DNA from: Brachionus koreanus
Taxonomy: Eukaryota > Rotifera > Eurotatoria > Ploima > Brachionidae
Reading direction: 5' to 3'
Assembly (NCBI GenBank): GCA_016987375.1
Contig: PJRA01000508.1
Span: forward strand, 2,349,130-2,412,216
Length of the DNA: 63,087 nt
A program made the position numbers and the translations under genes. The notes under the pieces are model-generated. The model did no database searches. It was not told where the DNA came from and worked only from the letters and a program-made list of their open reading frames with translations. Below are positions 23,341-33,990 of the stretch, piece after piece. Each line of letters begins with the position of its first letter. The first letter of the stretch is position 1.

Positions 23341-23495
23341 TGTAATGTTTACATTAGTACCCTTGGGCCGGTCTATCTGATCTCCTCGTTAGACGTTTAG
23401 GAGCAGCTATTTATGCTCCATGTTAACTAAAACACTTATGGTTTAGCTAGTTAACAAATCCAGTGATATCGACAAAGATATATTGCTATATCACA
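23341..23495. repeat. Structured short repeat R3, copy 1
   Basis: About 155 bp, beginning TGTAATGTTTACATTAGTAC and ending GACAAAGATATATTGCTATA then TCACA. It is nearly identical to 46891-47044. It contains successive hairpins: CTCCT...AGGAG, GAGC...GCTC and AACTA...TAGTT. It is GC-richer than its surroundings and non-coding. It may be a SINE or MITE. Confidence 0.7.
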
Positions 23496-24179
23496 GTAAT
23501 CTTTAATACATCGTTTCAATTCTAAAAAAAAGAAAAAAAAACATTTAAAACTGTTTTCTATACAGTTTTATCCCTATTTATTATCTAAATTTTTTTATAT
23601 ATTGAATTTTTTTTATAATAAAAAAAAAATAAAAGCACTAATTTGAAAATTTTTTTTTCTCTTCAAATTGATAAATCACACTCGACATAAAAATATAATT
23701 ATCTTTTAAAAATTTATAATCAAAAAAATTAAAAATTAAAAGTCGGTGCAAAAGTTTAGAAATACAATTATTACTACCTTTTATCACACCTTTATGATTA
23801 ATTCTTAAATATCTTCTAATTTTGAGTAAATTTTGCTCTTAAACTGCTTAATTTAAAAACTCTCCAAAAAAATTAGTCATCTTCTTCGCAATTTTTGTTT
23901 AGAAATTTTGAAGTCATCTTTATTGTCTATTTTCCAGAAGATTCAAAGATTTTTACCAGCTCGATAGTACTGTCTGGTCAATTGAGCCGGATTCACTCTG
24001 GATGGTAGTAAACTTGATACCAAATCTATCCACTTTTATCTACCTGGCATTGTACTTACATGTTTTTTTTAACTCATTACAGAGTTTTGATAGAAAAACT
24101 GTCTAGTTGGCCTTTTTGGAGAAAAGAAAATGAATTTAGATCAAAAAAATTTTCTCGACAAATTTCAATGCTAAATAAA

Positions 24180-25335
24180 GATGATGGTAAGATACCATAT
24201 TTAATTCAAACTTCTTTAAGGTATATTATAATCTAAAAGAACTAGTAACTGCTTCAGAAATTAAAAATTCTTTAAAAAAAGCCAAAATAGATCGTATTCA
24301 TAACCCAATGTTAAAAATCTTCCCCATATTTACTTGAAATTAGTCAACTTTTAAACATGTGAGTCTAGAACAGGGCCAACTCCCAAAATCCTGGAAAATA
24401 GCAAGTATAACTATGATACTTAAGAAAGCTTCTTCAGCTATGATCCTATTAGTATGACAAGTTATCTCGAGAAATTACTTGAACTTTTTGTTTACTCAAG
24501 AATTTATAATTTTCTTGAGAGAAATAACTTAATTAAGGATCAGCAATTAGCCTATTTATTTTTAGAATTTTCATGAATGACCAAAATAAGATAAAACAAA
24601 TTGCCAATAATCTCTTCTTTTTGAAGAAGATTTGGCAGTTTTTTTTATTTTTATTAAGGAAGAAAATCTCGAAAATATAATTAAAAAGTTGAACAATGGC
24701 TTTTCAAATGGAAAATGAAATTGTCTGTTGGAATATAATGTTAAACGATCTTAGAAAAAATAACAAAGTTCAAATTAAATTTAGACCTTAAAATTTATGT
24801 TTACAATTTAAATAATGATGAAAAAGCTAAGTTCTTAGGCATTACGCTAGACTCAAAAATTACATTAAGACCAATGTTGGAAGATTTTTAAAAAAAAAGC
24901 TGTAATATAAGACTTAACATAATAAAATATCTATAAAATAAAAAACGGGGTCTGAAACCCAAATCTAATGAACCACGAGGTCTTTAACAAACTTAAACTA
25001 ACAGTCTCGAATCGAATTTTTAAATTGAGTGAAAGATAAATTGGGACAGGATTAAAACATTCTGTTCTACAGGTTGACAGACTGGTGTAAGAATGTAAGG
25101 AAAGTTTCGAATCAAGGTATATTAAATATCCTACTCCAATGTGTAATTGCTACCTTATTATTTCTTCTTTTTTTACTGAGCCATCAAATATTCAAACATA
25201 TGTAATTTATCCTATCACTCTCTATTTCATTATATCTATTTTTAATATTTTCGGTATTGTGAAATTCAAATACAAAAAAAAGAAAAATTTTCTCCTTTTT
25301 AGAAAAATTAAAATAAAACCTAATAAAATATTTTA
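24180..25335 (+). pseudogene. LINE-family L, copy A (decayed)
   Basis: With many frameshifts it encodes non-LTR polyprotein signatures in order: EIKNSLKKAKIDRIHNPMLK, LEQGQLPKSWKIASITMI, LEKLLELFVYSRIYNFLERN, a WLFKWKMKLSV-type segment, and KFLGITLDSKIT. The 3' part (GTGTAATTGCTACC...) matches the ends of copies B and C near 33.3-35.1 kb. It is not functional. Confidence 0.8.
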
Positions 25336-25379
25336 AAAAAAATACTGCAACATACTTTGTTGCTCAATTTTTATCTAAA

Positions 25380-26600
25380 ATAAAATTTTTACTTTCTTTT
25401 TCATAACTATTTTTATAAAATACTTTTTTTTTTTACAATGGTTGTACTGGAGAAAAAATCTTCGTNNNNNNNNNNNNNNNNNNNNNNNNNNNNNNNNNNN
25501 NNNNNNNNNNNNNNNNCTTTTTTGATTAAAAGTTTTCAAATTTATTCAAAATAGGCGCCAAGTCATTAGACATCAATTCATAAAAATTAATTGATTGTAT
25601 ATATCATTGATAAAAAAATGCAAGTTATAGGATTTTTTATTTAAAAAATAAGTTTAATAGCGCAAAATTTAACTCCCGAAAAATGTTAATTGTCATATTC
25701 TCTTATTGAGTATATTCTATGAATTAGAATTTTAAAATTATAAAATAATCAAAATCTTTAAATTATTGAATATATTTAGATATATTTAAAAATTACCAAG
25801 AATTCTACAATATAATGAGTATTTTTATTGTCTTGCTTTATAAAATAATAAAGTTTTAGAAATAAAGAACTAATACTATATAATTAGTTGTCAACAATCG
25901 ATTTTTTTTAATTCTTATTATTTAAAAATAGAATTTTTTATACACTGTTAAATTTAATAGCATCATCAAATAATCTGTCTATTCTTTAGATCAAAATCTT
26001 TTAAAAAATACTGATGGGTCAAAATACAATGAGGCTTTAAAGTTTATAAACATTTTAATTAAAAGATGCTCCGCATGGTTAAGGTAACAAATGTATAAAA
26101 ATGATAACAAAATTAATTAAATAGAAAATGATCCATAAAAAAAATTTTTTGAACTAAAAAACAGATCTTTTGATTAGGCGACATGAATATTTACAAAAGT
26201 TAAATCTATTTGCTAAAAAATCCCGAGATATAGGTATAAAAAATGAAAACTTCCTGAAATAGAATGAGGCAAAGTTATTAATTAAAAAATCTTTAAAGAT
26301 TTACGGTTATTAGATAGATCGTATCTTAATTCAAATTAGAACTAAGTTTCTTAAAAAAGACAGTTTTAATATAAAATAGAAAACTTATTCATTTATGTTT
26401 TTTTTTTAGATACTAACTAAGACTTTTTCTTTTAAAATTAAGATTCCAAAAAAATACCACAAGTTAAATTTTAATGGTGATTAATCTTTTAATATTCAAT
26501 GTAGTTAAAATTTGTTTTACTTAAAGAAAACAACTTTTCAAGTTGAGGGGTGAATTATAAGGAGGGGGGACGAAGTCCCCACTCCTTGTTTTAGGAAATC
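25380..26600. repeat. Dispersed repeat R1, copy 2, with terminal hairpin and gap
   Basis: It matches 5800-6645 block by block. It is interrupted by 51 N (25466-25516) and carries an insertion of about 230 bp around 26140-26380 relative to copy 1. The right end has two consecutive hairpins: CAACTTTTCAAGTTG at 26531-26545 and GGAGGGGGGACGAAGTCCCC then ACTCC at 26561-26585, followed by TTGTTTTAG. The non-coding body plus the 3' hairpin is reminiscent of Helitron ends, but I see no helicase. Confidence 0.65.
25466..25516. other. Assembly gap (51 N)
   Basis: Run of N inside repeat R1 copy 2. Confidence 1.
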
Positions 26601-26639
26601 AAATAAATATTCAATAAAAATCTTATTGATGCTTTAATT

Positions 26640-26735
26640 TTTGTCTTTTATTTATACTTTTTTTTGATTTTAATTTTATTTTTTTAATATGAAGGAGTAT
26701 TAGATCGATACAGGAAACAAATTAATAAAAAAGTT
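26640..26735 (+). repeat. LINE 3' tail
   Basis: AATATGAAGGAGTATTAGAT then CGATACAGGAAACAAATTAATAAA resembles the end of LINE copy C at about 35225-35280 (GAAGGAGCTAAAGCTCGGTA then CAGAAATACAAATAAATAAA). It is a heavily 5'-truncated insertion. Confidence 0.5.
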
Positions 26736-27656
26736 AGTGTTCTAGCAAGTACTTATTCTTTTTTCATTTTAAGCGAATTGTGTTTTATGAATTTTTGCTA
26801 TAACCGAGTTAAAAGGCAATAATTTTTGTTTTCAAAGATTTAATTTTTTTAGGCAAAATAACTCAGTGAATGCTGAATCACACAGTCTAGTCAAGTTGCA
26901 AGTTTTTGAAAAAAGTTGGAGCAAACTAAACTGTTAGAAAGTTACAAAAAATTGTATCAAAAATTTTAAAAGGGAAGATTTTCAATATTGAATCACATTA
27001 TTTTTAATACTAAGCTTAAGATTATTTAGTATATTATAAAGTTAGAAACAATAATAAAATTTTTAGATTCTTTTTAAATCCAGAAAGTAATTTCCATTTA
27101 TTAGAGTATTACAAAATTCTAAACTAAGTTTAAAAATTTCATAATTTCAATATTCATGTTTATTTTAGTTTAAGAATTTAGACAATTATCTTGTAAATCA
27201 CATTTTTTCATTTTGTAATTTGCTTTAAAGTAAAAATTCATTCATTAAGAGAAAAGCACTCAACACTGATTAGACTTTCAGCTTTTTCTCAAATTCAAAT
27301 TAATAATGTTTTAAAACAAATATTTTCTTTTCAGTTTTTGAATTAAAAATAATTTAAAAATTGTAAAAATACTCCACAGTTCAAGTGTTTTATTCTTTTT
27401 AATGCTTTTATTTTTAAACTTTTATTTTGCTTTTATTTTGTTGTTAAGGCAAAAAATTGCAATTTGTTTTTCTATAAATCTATAATCGATCAACTATGAG
27501 GACATATTTATGAAATCATCAAAACTTTAGTAAATAGCTATTTTAGAATTAATTTTTAAAGAAGAATGTTTTCATTTTTATAGAGCTACGAAATCTATGG
27601 CGAAAGGCTTATTAGGAAAAAAAGTCAAATTACTTTTTTTCATTTTTTAGCTTAAT
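26736..27656. other. AT-rich spacer, nothing recognised
   Basis: No coding, RNA or repeat feature could be supported here. Confidence 0.4.
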
Positions 27657-27950
27657 TTTGTGTCATTTTAGGACCATCTCCCCCTCAATTGTTTTATTTT
27701 GGGACCAACTCCCTTTAAATTGTGATAAATTAGCAGCAACTCCCTCTCAATTGTGTTATTTGGGACCAACTTATTTTAATTGTGTTATTTTAAGACCATC
27801 TCCTCCTCAATTGTTTTCTTTAGGGACCATCTCCTCCTCAATTGTGTTATTTAAGCAGCAACTCCCTCTCAATTGTGTAATTTGAGAACAACTTCTATTA
27901 AATTGTGTTAATTTAGGACTATTTCCCCCTCAATTGTATTAAAATATTTC
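27657..27950. repeat. Minisatellite of about nine 31-bp units with a four-unit higher order
   Basis: Units of about 31 bp begin AATTGTGTTATTT and end in pyrimidine-rich CCATCTCCTCCTC or CAACTCCCTCTC. Variant types alternate: units carrying GCAGCAACTCCCTCTC recur exactly four units apart (about 27732 and 27853), and CCATCTCC-type units fill the equivalent slots. The arrangement indicates a four-unit (about 124 bp) higher-order repeat present about twice. The open frame across it is an artefact of the repeat. Confidence 0.85.
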
Positions 27951-28239
27951 TTAACTTAATTTAAGAAAATGAAAACTACACATATACAACTAAATAAATT
28001 ATGTTATTGTTTAATTTTAAGGCGATTGTGACAAAGAAATTTAAAAATGCATTTTTTTTTAAATTATTTAAAATTTTATAACTATTGATTATTATAAAAT
28101 ATCATGAAATTGTTTCATTGTTAGCAAATTTTTTTATCACCGCAAAATTTTTTATAAAAATGGCAAAAATGCTTGAATTTTTTGATCAAGAAAAGTTCAA
28201 ATTTTGGTTTTAATTGCAAATAATAGGCTAAAACAGAGA

Positions 28240-28570
28240 AAAGTATAAAATATAGATCCTTTTAAATATTTATAATGATTTCCTAAAATTTTATGATTTA
28301 GACCCCATTTTTTAATTGTCAAAATTATGATTAAATTTAGCCTTGACCTTCAGTGCTATATAAAATTAGACCTAGAATCAAAACAAATGTCACAAAATTT
28401 AGTTTTGGTTTGTCTTATGATTTTATTTCCTCAGATTCTTAGGTTTAGACCCTCTTCCTTTTTATATTTTGATAAGACTATTATGAAAAATGATATGTTG
28501 AAAAAAAATTTTCAAATGATATCTTCATTTTCAACATGCAAAGCAACTTTTCTAGTTCCTCTAAGTATTA
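28240..28570 (-). pseudogene. LINE-family L fragment, copy E
   Basis: Aligned blocks match 33690-33990: ATAATGATTTCCTAAAATTT, then TATGATTTAGACCCCATTTT; and TTTCCTCAGATTCTTAGGTT, then TAGACC. It is an inverted, very degenerate piece of the reverse-transcriptase thumb region. Confidence 0.6.
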
Positions 28571-30287
28571 ATTGACCGTCGAACAGCAAACAGATTTAAA
28601 TAATCAATTTATTCCTCATCCAAGCAATAACGATTACAAAAATGGTGTCAGAATTTTTGGACCATTCCAAAAAATCAGCTATTTCAAAGAACATTTGGCA
28701 TTCTAGTGCTAACAAAAAAATGTAAAAAATTGTATTACATCAAATAGAAGAAACTTGCCAGTATTTGAGTCAAAATTTTCCTTTATTTGAGCTGCTTTTG
28801 TCAAAAAAAAGAGCCTCTTTTAAAAAAAAAATTCACTAGTCATTTTCCATGTAAAACATGTATTTTCTTGTTTGCAATAGAAGAAAAAATGGATAAATTT
28901 CTTTTCTTTTAGTCACTTTTTTAGACGTATTAAAAAAGTGATTAACGCCATTAAGTTATAAAAAGAAATAATATTATTTAAATTAATCTATTTCATACCA
29001 ATAATCTGCTTTTCTTTTTTTTTTATTTAGTCAGATAAAAGAGCTTAATTTGGAATCTAGAAAATTAATTTAAAGGTTTATATTTGACTTTTTTGAAGTG
29101 TTTGGTACCATCACTGGATCGCCAAAACTTAGTGTTTGCTGTCTTGATCACCGCGGAGAAAAAAAATATTTTTCTTTTACTCAATTATTTTAACTGTCGA
29201 ATTTTTATATTTGAAAATTTTTTAAATTTTATTTTTGTACACGACCATCAAAACGGCCAAACCAAGTTTTGACTGACGAGTGGTCGACACTGATCGTATC
29301 CAACACTACTTATTAATAGATGCAGATAGAAATTATTTAGAAAAAAAATTTTTGTTTGACAAAAAAAATATGTTCATTTTTTTTTCTCTTTTTTTAGTCC
29401 AATATATGTTTATTTTTAACAGATTAGAAAAAAAAATTCACTTCTTTTGGAAATAAATTAAACCAGCTGTTGAATAAAGAAAATAAAAAGAGTAACAATA
29501 AAATTTTTTTTTTCTCTATTTTCTGTTTTTTGTATCCTATTCAAAAGTTGCACAACATTTATATGTGTTGAATAGCTTTTTTACAATTTTGTTTAATTTA
29601 ATTTTTTAGTAATTTTTATTCTTATGTGTAAATTTTTTATTCACTTTTTTATGAAATTTTAATCCTCATTCAAACAATTTGATGACTGAGCTTTCTTTTA
29701 TTTGATGTAATACCGTATTAAGATACAATGATGTGAGGAAGTGTTTAAGAGCTCATGTTTTGTCAATAGAACATTTGATTTATTTTTTGACTAAAGTTCA
29801 TCGTTAAGGAAAAATATTTATCATTTCAATTAAAAGAAAAATTGCTCTAAAAGCATCTGGAAATAAATTAATTTCAAAATTAATTAATATTTCTTTTTTT
29901 TTTTAATTTCCTCATTCAAATTTTAAAGTGGTCTATTTAAGTCATATACACATGAATAGATGTTTTTTTAGTTTTAGTTGTGAAGCAATTATTTGAGAAA
30001 AATGAGTAAACTTCATTAAGAAATACTCTAATTTCTAGGCTAAATGTTAAATTTGTTGTGCTGTAATTAAAAATTTTTTAACTAGCTAAAATCTAAATTA
30101 TAATAAAATAAAGACAATTATAATTGCTGTGTTAGCGAATTTTCTAGACTAAGAATAAACTAAACATAAACTTTTTGATTGATCAAAGCGAAAAGTTCGT
30201 TTAGGTTTTTTATTTGGCTAATTGTTCTAATTTTGATTTTTCCTAAATAAACAAAAAATATTAGAGGCGAACACTTTGATTGGAAAA
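28571..30287. other. AT-rich upstream region of PPM1D-like gene
   Basis: No coding segments recognised. Long T-runs are frequent. Composition switches abruptly to GC-rich at about 30265, just before the PPM1D-like ATG. Confidence 0.4.
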
Positions 30288-32225
30288 ATGAGTGGCAGTT
30301 CGAACGTGGCCTTGAATATGCGCGTAACGGCCAACTCGTCCCAAGGCCATCGCAAATACATGGAGGACTGCTACAAAATCCGCTTTCAACGTGGCAACCA
30401 AAACCAAAACGAAACCATGAACAACAACAGCGAATCCGATATTCTCTTCTCTTATTTTGCTATTTTTGATGGACATGGTGGCAAAGAAGCGTCCCAATAC
30501 TGCAAGGAAAAGCTCTACTGGAAAATAATCGAACAAGACGACTTTTGGTCAGACAACGAATCGCAGGTTCTTAATGCCATTCGCAACGGCTTTCTCCAGT
30601 GTCACTTGGACATGTGGCAGGAGCTTCCAAGATGGCCAAAAACACCATCGGGCTTGCCGAGCACATCGGGTACCACTGCCACTGTTCTCTTTATCAAAAA
30701 ATCAAAGGCCTATGTGGGTCACGTGGGCGACTCGGGTCTGGTCATCGGCTACAACCGGTCTCATGACAATGGTCCTTGGGTCGGCAAGAAACTCACTCGC
30801 GACCACAAACCCGAAGACCCTATTGAACTCAAGCGAATACAGAGCTCTGGCGGCTCGGTTTTGTCCAAAAGTGGTGTCAACCGAGTCGTATGGGACCGAC
30901 CCGTCTTCAACCCAAACATTAATCACTCGTTAAAAAAGTGTCATTCAGAAGTGCTCAGCTCTGAGCTGAGCCAATACGAGATGAACTATCAACGCGGACT
31001 AAAAAACGTGCCCACAGAGCGCATACCCTTTCTGGCCGTGGCTCGATCGCTAGGCGACCTATGGAGCTATAATGTCAACAGTGACGAGTTTATTGTCTCG
31101 CCAGTTCCAGACGTTTTTTCATTCGACCTTGACCCTCGCATACACAAATGTCTAATTTTGGCCACAGACGGACTCTGGAATGTGCTCAAGTCTACCGAAT
31201 CGGTCGAGCTTGTTCGTCACACAGACCGCGAGACCCAAAACCTGATTAGCAGGTCAATGAACCGCGGCGCTCAACCGTTCGTAAATCCATCGCAAAGACT
31301 GGTAAACACGGCCATGCAGAAATGCTGCGAAAAAATGATCAGAGCCGACAACACGTCGTGCATCACCATAATGATAGATCAGCCGGCCGAGCTCGACTAC
31401 GACCTAGACCTAAATCGGACAAATTTCGAGCACCTGCTCAAACAAAACAAAACTTTGGACTACACGCGCAAAATGAACGACAGCGATCAATTGGACGACT
31501 ACTACGCCGAGCTCGACGATCACGAAGACGAAAATTTCACCAAGACCTACAACGGTACTGACTTTAACACGCCGCTCTCGACTGACAAACGCAGTCGATC
31601 GCTTGTCAGTCTTAGAAGACGACACTGGTCGGCTGGACCTACCAATCGAACTGCAGACAAAAGCAAAAATTTTATTAACACAGAAGACAGGCGTAGAAGA
31701 CAAGAAATTGGCAAACAAAGGTCAACTCTCAATATTTCATCAATATCGACCTTTGATAGACTTTCTAGAAATTTGAGAAAATCTTTCAATGATCTAACGT
31801 CGATCAAAGCCGAAGAGTCCAAAGAGAATACGAAAAAAAGCGAGTCAAATAGATACACTAGACGATTTAAGTTGTTCAAGAATAGACTTATAAAAACTAA
31901 GAATAATTTGCTACAAAGAAAAAGAAAACTATTCAATGAGCCATCGCCGAATTCGTTGCATGTCAAATCGGTCTCATCGCCCAATTTGAAGTGTTTGGAG
32001 TCCAGGCGAGCCAAAGACAAAAATGAGCTGAAAAATTTTTTAAACGAAACTACAGCAACTAATCAATCGTTTGTTAACAATGTTAAGTCAAAATTTGCCA
32101 AGCGCAATCAGTCGAGCAAACATTTAAATTTAAATTCGACCACCATAACTGCCAAATTGTCCGAGACCAATTTGAATTGTGATGACGAACAGCACACGCC
32201 AAGCAAACGAGCCAAATTTTACTAA
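30288..32225 (+). CDS. PPM1D: PPM-family Ser/Thr phosphatase, PPM1D/Wip1 type, intronless
   Basis: Metal-dependent (Mg/Mn) protein phosphatase of 645 residues. PP2C motifs in order: SSQGHRKYMEDCY (about 17-29), FDGHGGKEAS with metal ligand D61, GTTATVLF, GHVGDSGLV, the PPM1D-type loop GGSVLSKSGVNRVVW, FLAVARSLGDLWSY, LATDGLWNVL and RADNTSCITIMID. The VNRVVW loop and the direct run into IPFLAVAR favour PPM1D over other PPM members. In vertebrates PPM1D dephosphorylates p53, ATM/Chk and p38 targets. The long Lys/Arg/Ser-rich tail (about residues 400-645, ending KRAKFY) looks disordered and nuclear-targeting. No introns. The first 1.3 kb is about half G+C by eye, far above its surroundings; the tail drifts back to AT-rich. 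The ATG at 30288 is the first in frame. Confidence 0.9.
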   Translation: MSGSSNVALNMRVTANSSQGHRKYMEDCYKIRFQRGNQNQNETMNNNSESDILFSYFAIFDGHGGKEASQYCKEKLYWKIIEQDDFWSDNESQVLNAIRNGFLQCHLDMWQELPRWPKTPSGLPSTSGTTATVLFIKKSKAYVGHVGDSGLVIGYNRSHDNGPWVGKKLTRDHKPEDPIELKRIQSSGGSVLSKSGVNRVVWDRPVFNPNINHSLKKCHSEVLSSELSQYEMNYQRGLKNVPTERIPFLAVARSLGDLWSYNVNSDEFIVSPVPDVFSFDLDPRIHKCLILATDGLWNVLKSTESVELVRHTDRETQNLISRSMNRGAQPFVNPSQRLVNTAMQKCCEKMIRADNTSCITIMIDQPAELDYDLDLNRTNFEHLLKQNKTLDYTRKMNDSDQLDDYYAELDDHEDENFTKTYNGTDFNTPLSTDKRSRSLVSLRRRHWSAGPTNRTADKSKNFINTEDRRRRQEIGKQRSTLNISSISTFDRLSRNLRKSFNDLTSIKAEESKENTKKSESNRYTRRFKLFKNRLIKTKNNLLQRKRKLFNEPSPNSLHVKSVSSPNLKCLESRRAKDKNELKNFLNETTATNQSFVNNVKSKFAKRNQSSKHLNLNSTTITAKLSETNLNCDDEQHTPSKRAKFY

Positions 32226-33290
32226 ACCTCATTTTAATTGTATATAAATACCTCAATTTTTTATATTTTTAAACTCAAAGATGAATTATGAAAAAAAAAA
32301 GAAAACAAGATTTAAGTTGTTACTTGATAATTAATTAACGCTTATTTATGTTAGTTGTTTTTGTTTGAATGTAAAATAAGTTATTTTTTTTTTTTTATTT
32401 TTTTTTCAATGATTTTGGATTATGATAACTGTTTTTCAAGGATAACTTAAGATGCTTTGATGCTTAATTAAATTGCTTCAAGTACTGTTTTCAATCTTTT
32501 GTTTTAAAAAATTTTATTTTATGTTTTCACACACTCACTTACAACTAGACTTAATTTGAATTAAATGTTATCTCTTTTTACTTTTAAATAATTCTCTTTT
32601 ATTTTTTTTTTTGAAATTCAAAATAAATTTTATTTAATTTAAGGTGTATTTTTATTTTACCATTCAAAAATCTTGAGTGTCTTTTTTTCATTTTTCACGC
32701 CAATAAAATCAAAAAGAAAAGTTTTTCCATGCTCATTAGTAACAAGTAATAGATGAATTAGTTAAAATAAACAACTAAATTTTTGCATTTTTAATTTTAA
32801 TTATTTTAATTTATCAATAAAAAAGTAATAGTTAGCCAACCTTTAAAATATGAATCATTTTGCTCTTAAATATTTATATTAATTTTGCTCACGACATTCT
32901 TCTTCAACTTAATCTGGTGATTAGTAAAATGCTGTCATTGAAGAAAATGAGCCATTGAGCAAAAAAGATGATAATCAAGAGAAAGATCTGTGCTATAATT
33001 TAAATGAAGAAGATTGATCCCTTCCAGTTCTTTTATTTTTGTCATATATATGTATTTTCTTTTTTATATTTTTCTAAAAACAAATTTTACTTTTACTTCT
33101 CCTTAAAGGAGGTTAATTTAATGTTAATAATAAATAAATAAATTTAAGATAACGTCGATTGTGACATGTATAATGATCTCTTGATAATCGGCGAATGCTA
33201 AGATTAGAATTTCTATCAATAGCCGAACGCAGAGAATCTTCTTAATTTCTTATCTTCTCCTTCATCTTTTTAAAGAAAAATTAAAATTAA
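32226..33290. other. PPM1D 3' flank and repeat tails
   Basis: AT-rich 3' UTR-like sequence. 32940-33060 resembles 43330-43440 (ATAATCAAGAGAAAGATCTG and TTGATCCCTTCCAGTTCTT). 33100-33145 resembles a LINE 3' end with AATAAATAAATAAA. No gene. Confidence 0.45.
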
Positions 33291-33990
33291 AATTAGCTTT
33301 TTTGAAATAGAGAGTTGCAGTTACATATTTTTAAATGTTTGATTGTTCAGGGAAAAAGAAGAAATAGTTAGGTAGCAATTACACAATGGAGTCGGGTATT
33401 CGATATATCTTGATTCAAAACACTCTTTGTATTCCTTCACCAGTCTGACAACCAATGGATTAAACAGACTCAACCCTGCTCCAACATATTTCTCACTCAA
33501 CTCAAAAAGTCGATTGGAGACTGTTAGTAATTTAAGTTTATTCAATGCCTCGTGATGTAATATATTTGAGGTGTGTCGTATTTTAGATTTAGAATAGACC
33601 GAACAGCTGAATTTTGGATTACCTGTATTCTTTTAATATTAATTTCAAAGAATGAGTTAAGACATGAAAAGGTATAGTCCAAAATGGATACAAATAAAGA
33701 TTTGTAATGATTTCATAAAGTTTTATAATTTAGACTCCATTTTTATTCAATAAAATCTTTATTAAATTGAGCCTTGAATTACTACGTTCCTTAATTTCAT
33801 CTATCATTGGTTTAAAATTTAATTTAGAATCCAATTTTAACCCATGTAATTTTGTCTCTTTTTTTCAAAAATTTTATTTCCATAGATTCTTAAGTTTAGA
33901 TCAGCTTTTCCCTTGTTTTGTTTTGAAAAGGCCATCGAACAAGACTTTTCAACTGATATTCTCATAACTAAGAGGATTTATTTTTTATTG
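33290..33990 (-). pseudogene. LINE-family L, copy B (3' half)
   Basis: The minus strand encodes MRISVEKSCSMAFSK, LNLRIYGNK, LDSKLNFKPMIDEIKER then NSRLNLIKIL, and finally the C-terminal FESRYIEYPTPLCNCYL segment at 33321-33440. These parallel copy C almost codon for codon. It is 5'-truncated, carries stops, and lies head to head with copy C. Confidence 0.8.

Noticed and set aside
27658..27885. 75-codon frame across the tandem repeat
   Set aside because: The peptide is a translation of the 31-bp minisatellite, repeating the same residues; not a gene.
28327..28575. 82-codon plus-strand frame
   Set aside because: Antisense to a decayed LINE copy (homologous to 33690-33990).
30261..31718. Several overlapping frames on both strands of the PPM1D-like gene
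   Set aside because: Higher GC lowers stop frequency, creating shadow frames; only the plus-strand phosphatase has domain motifs.
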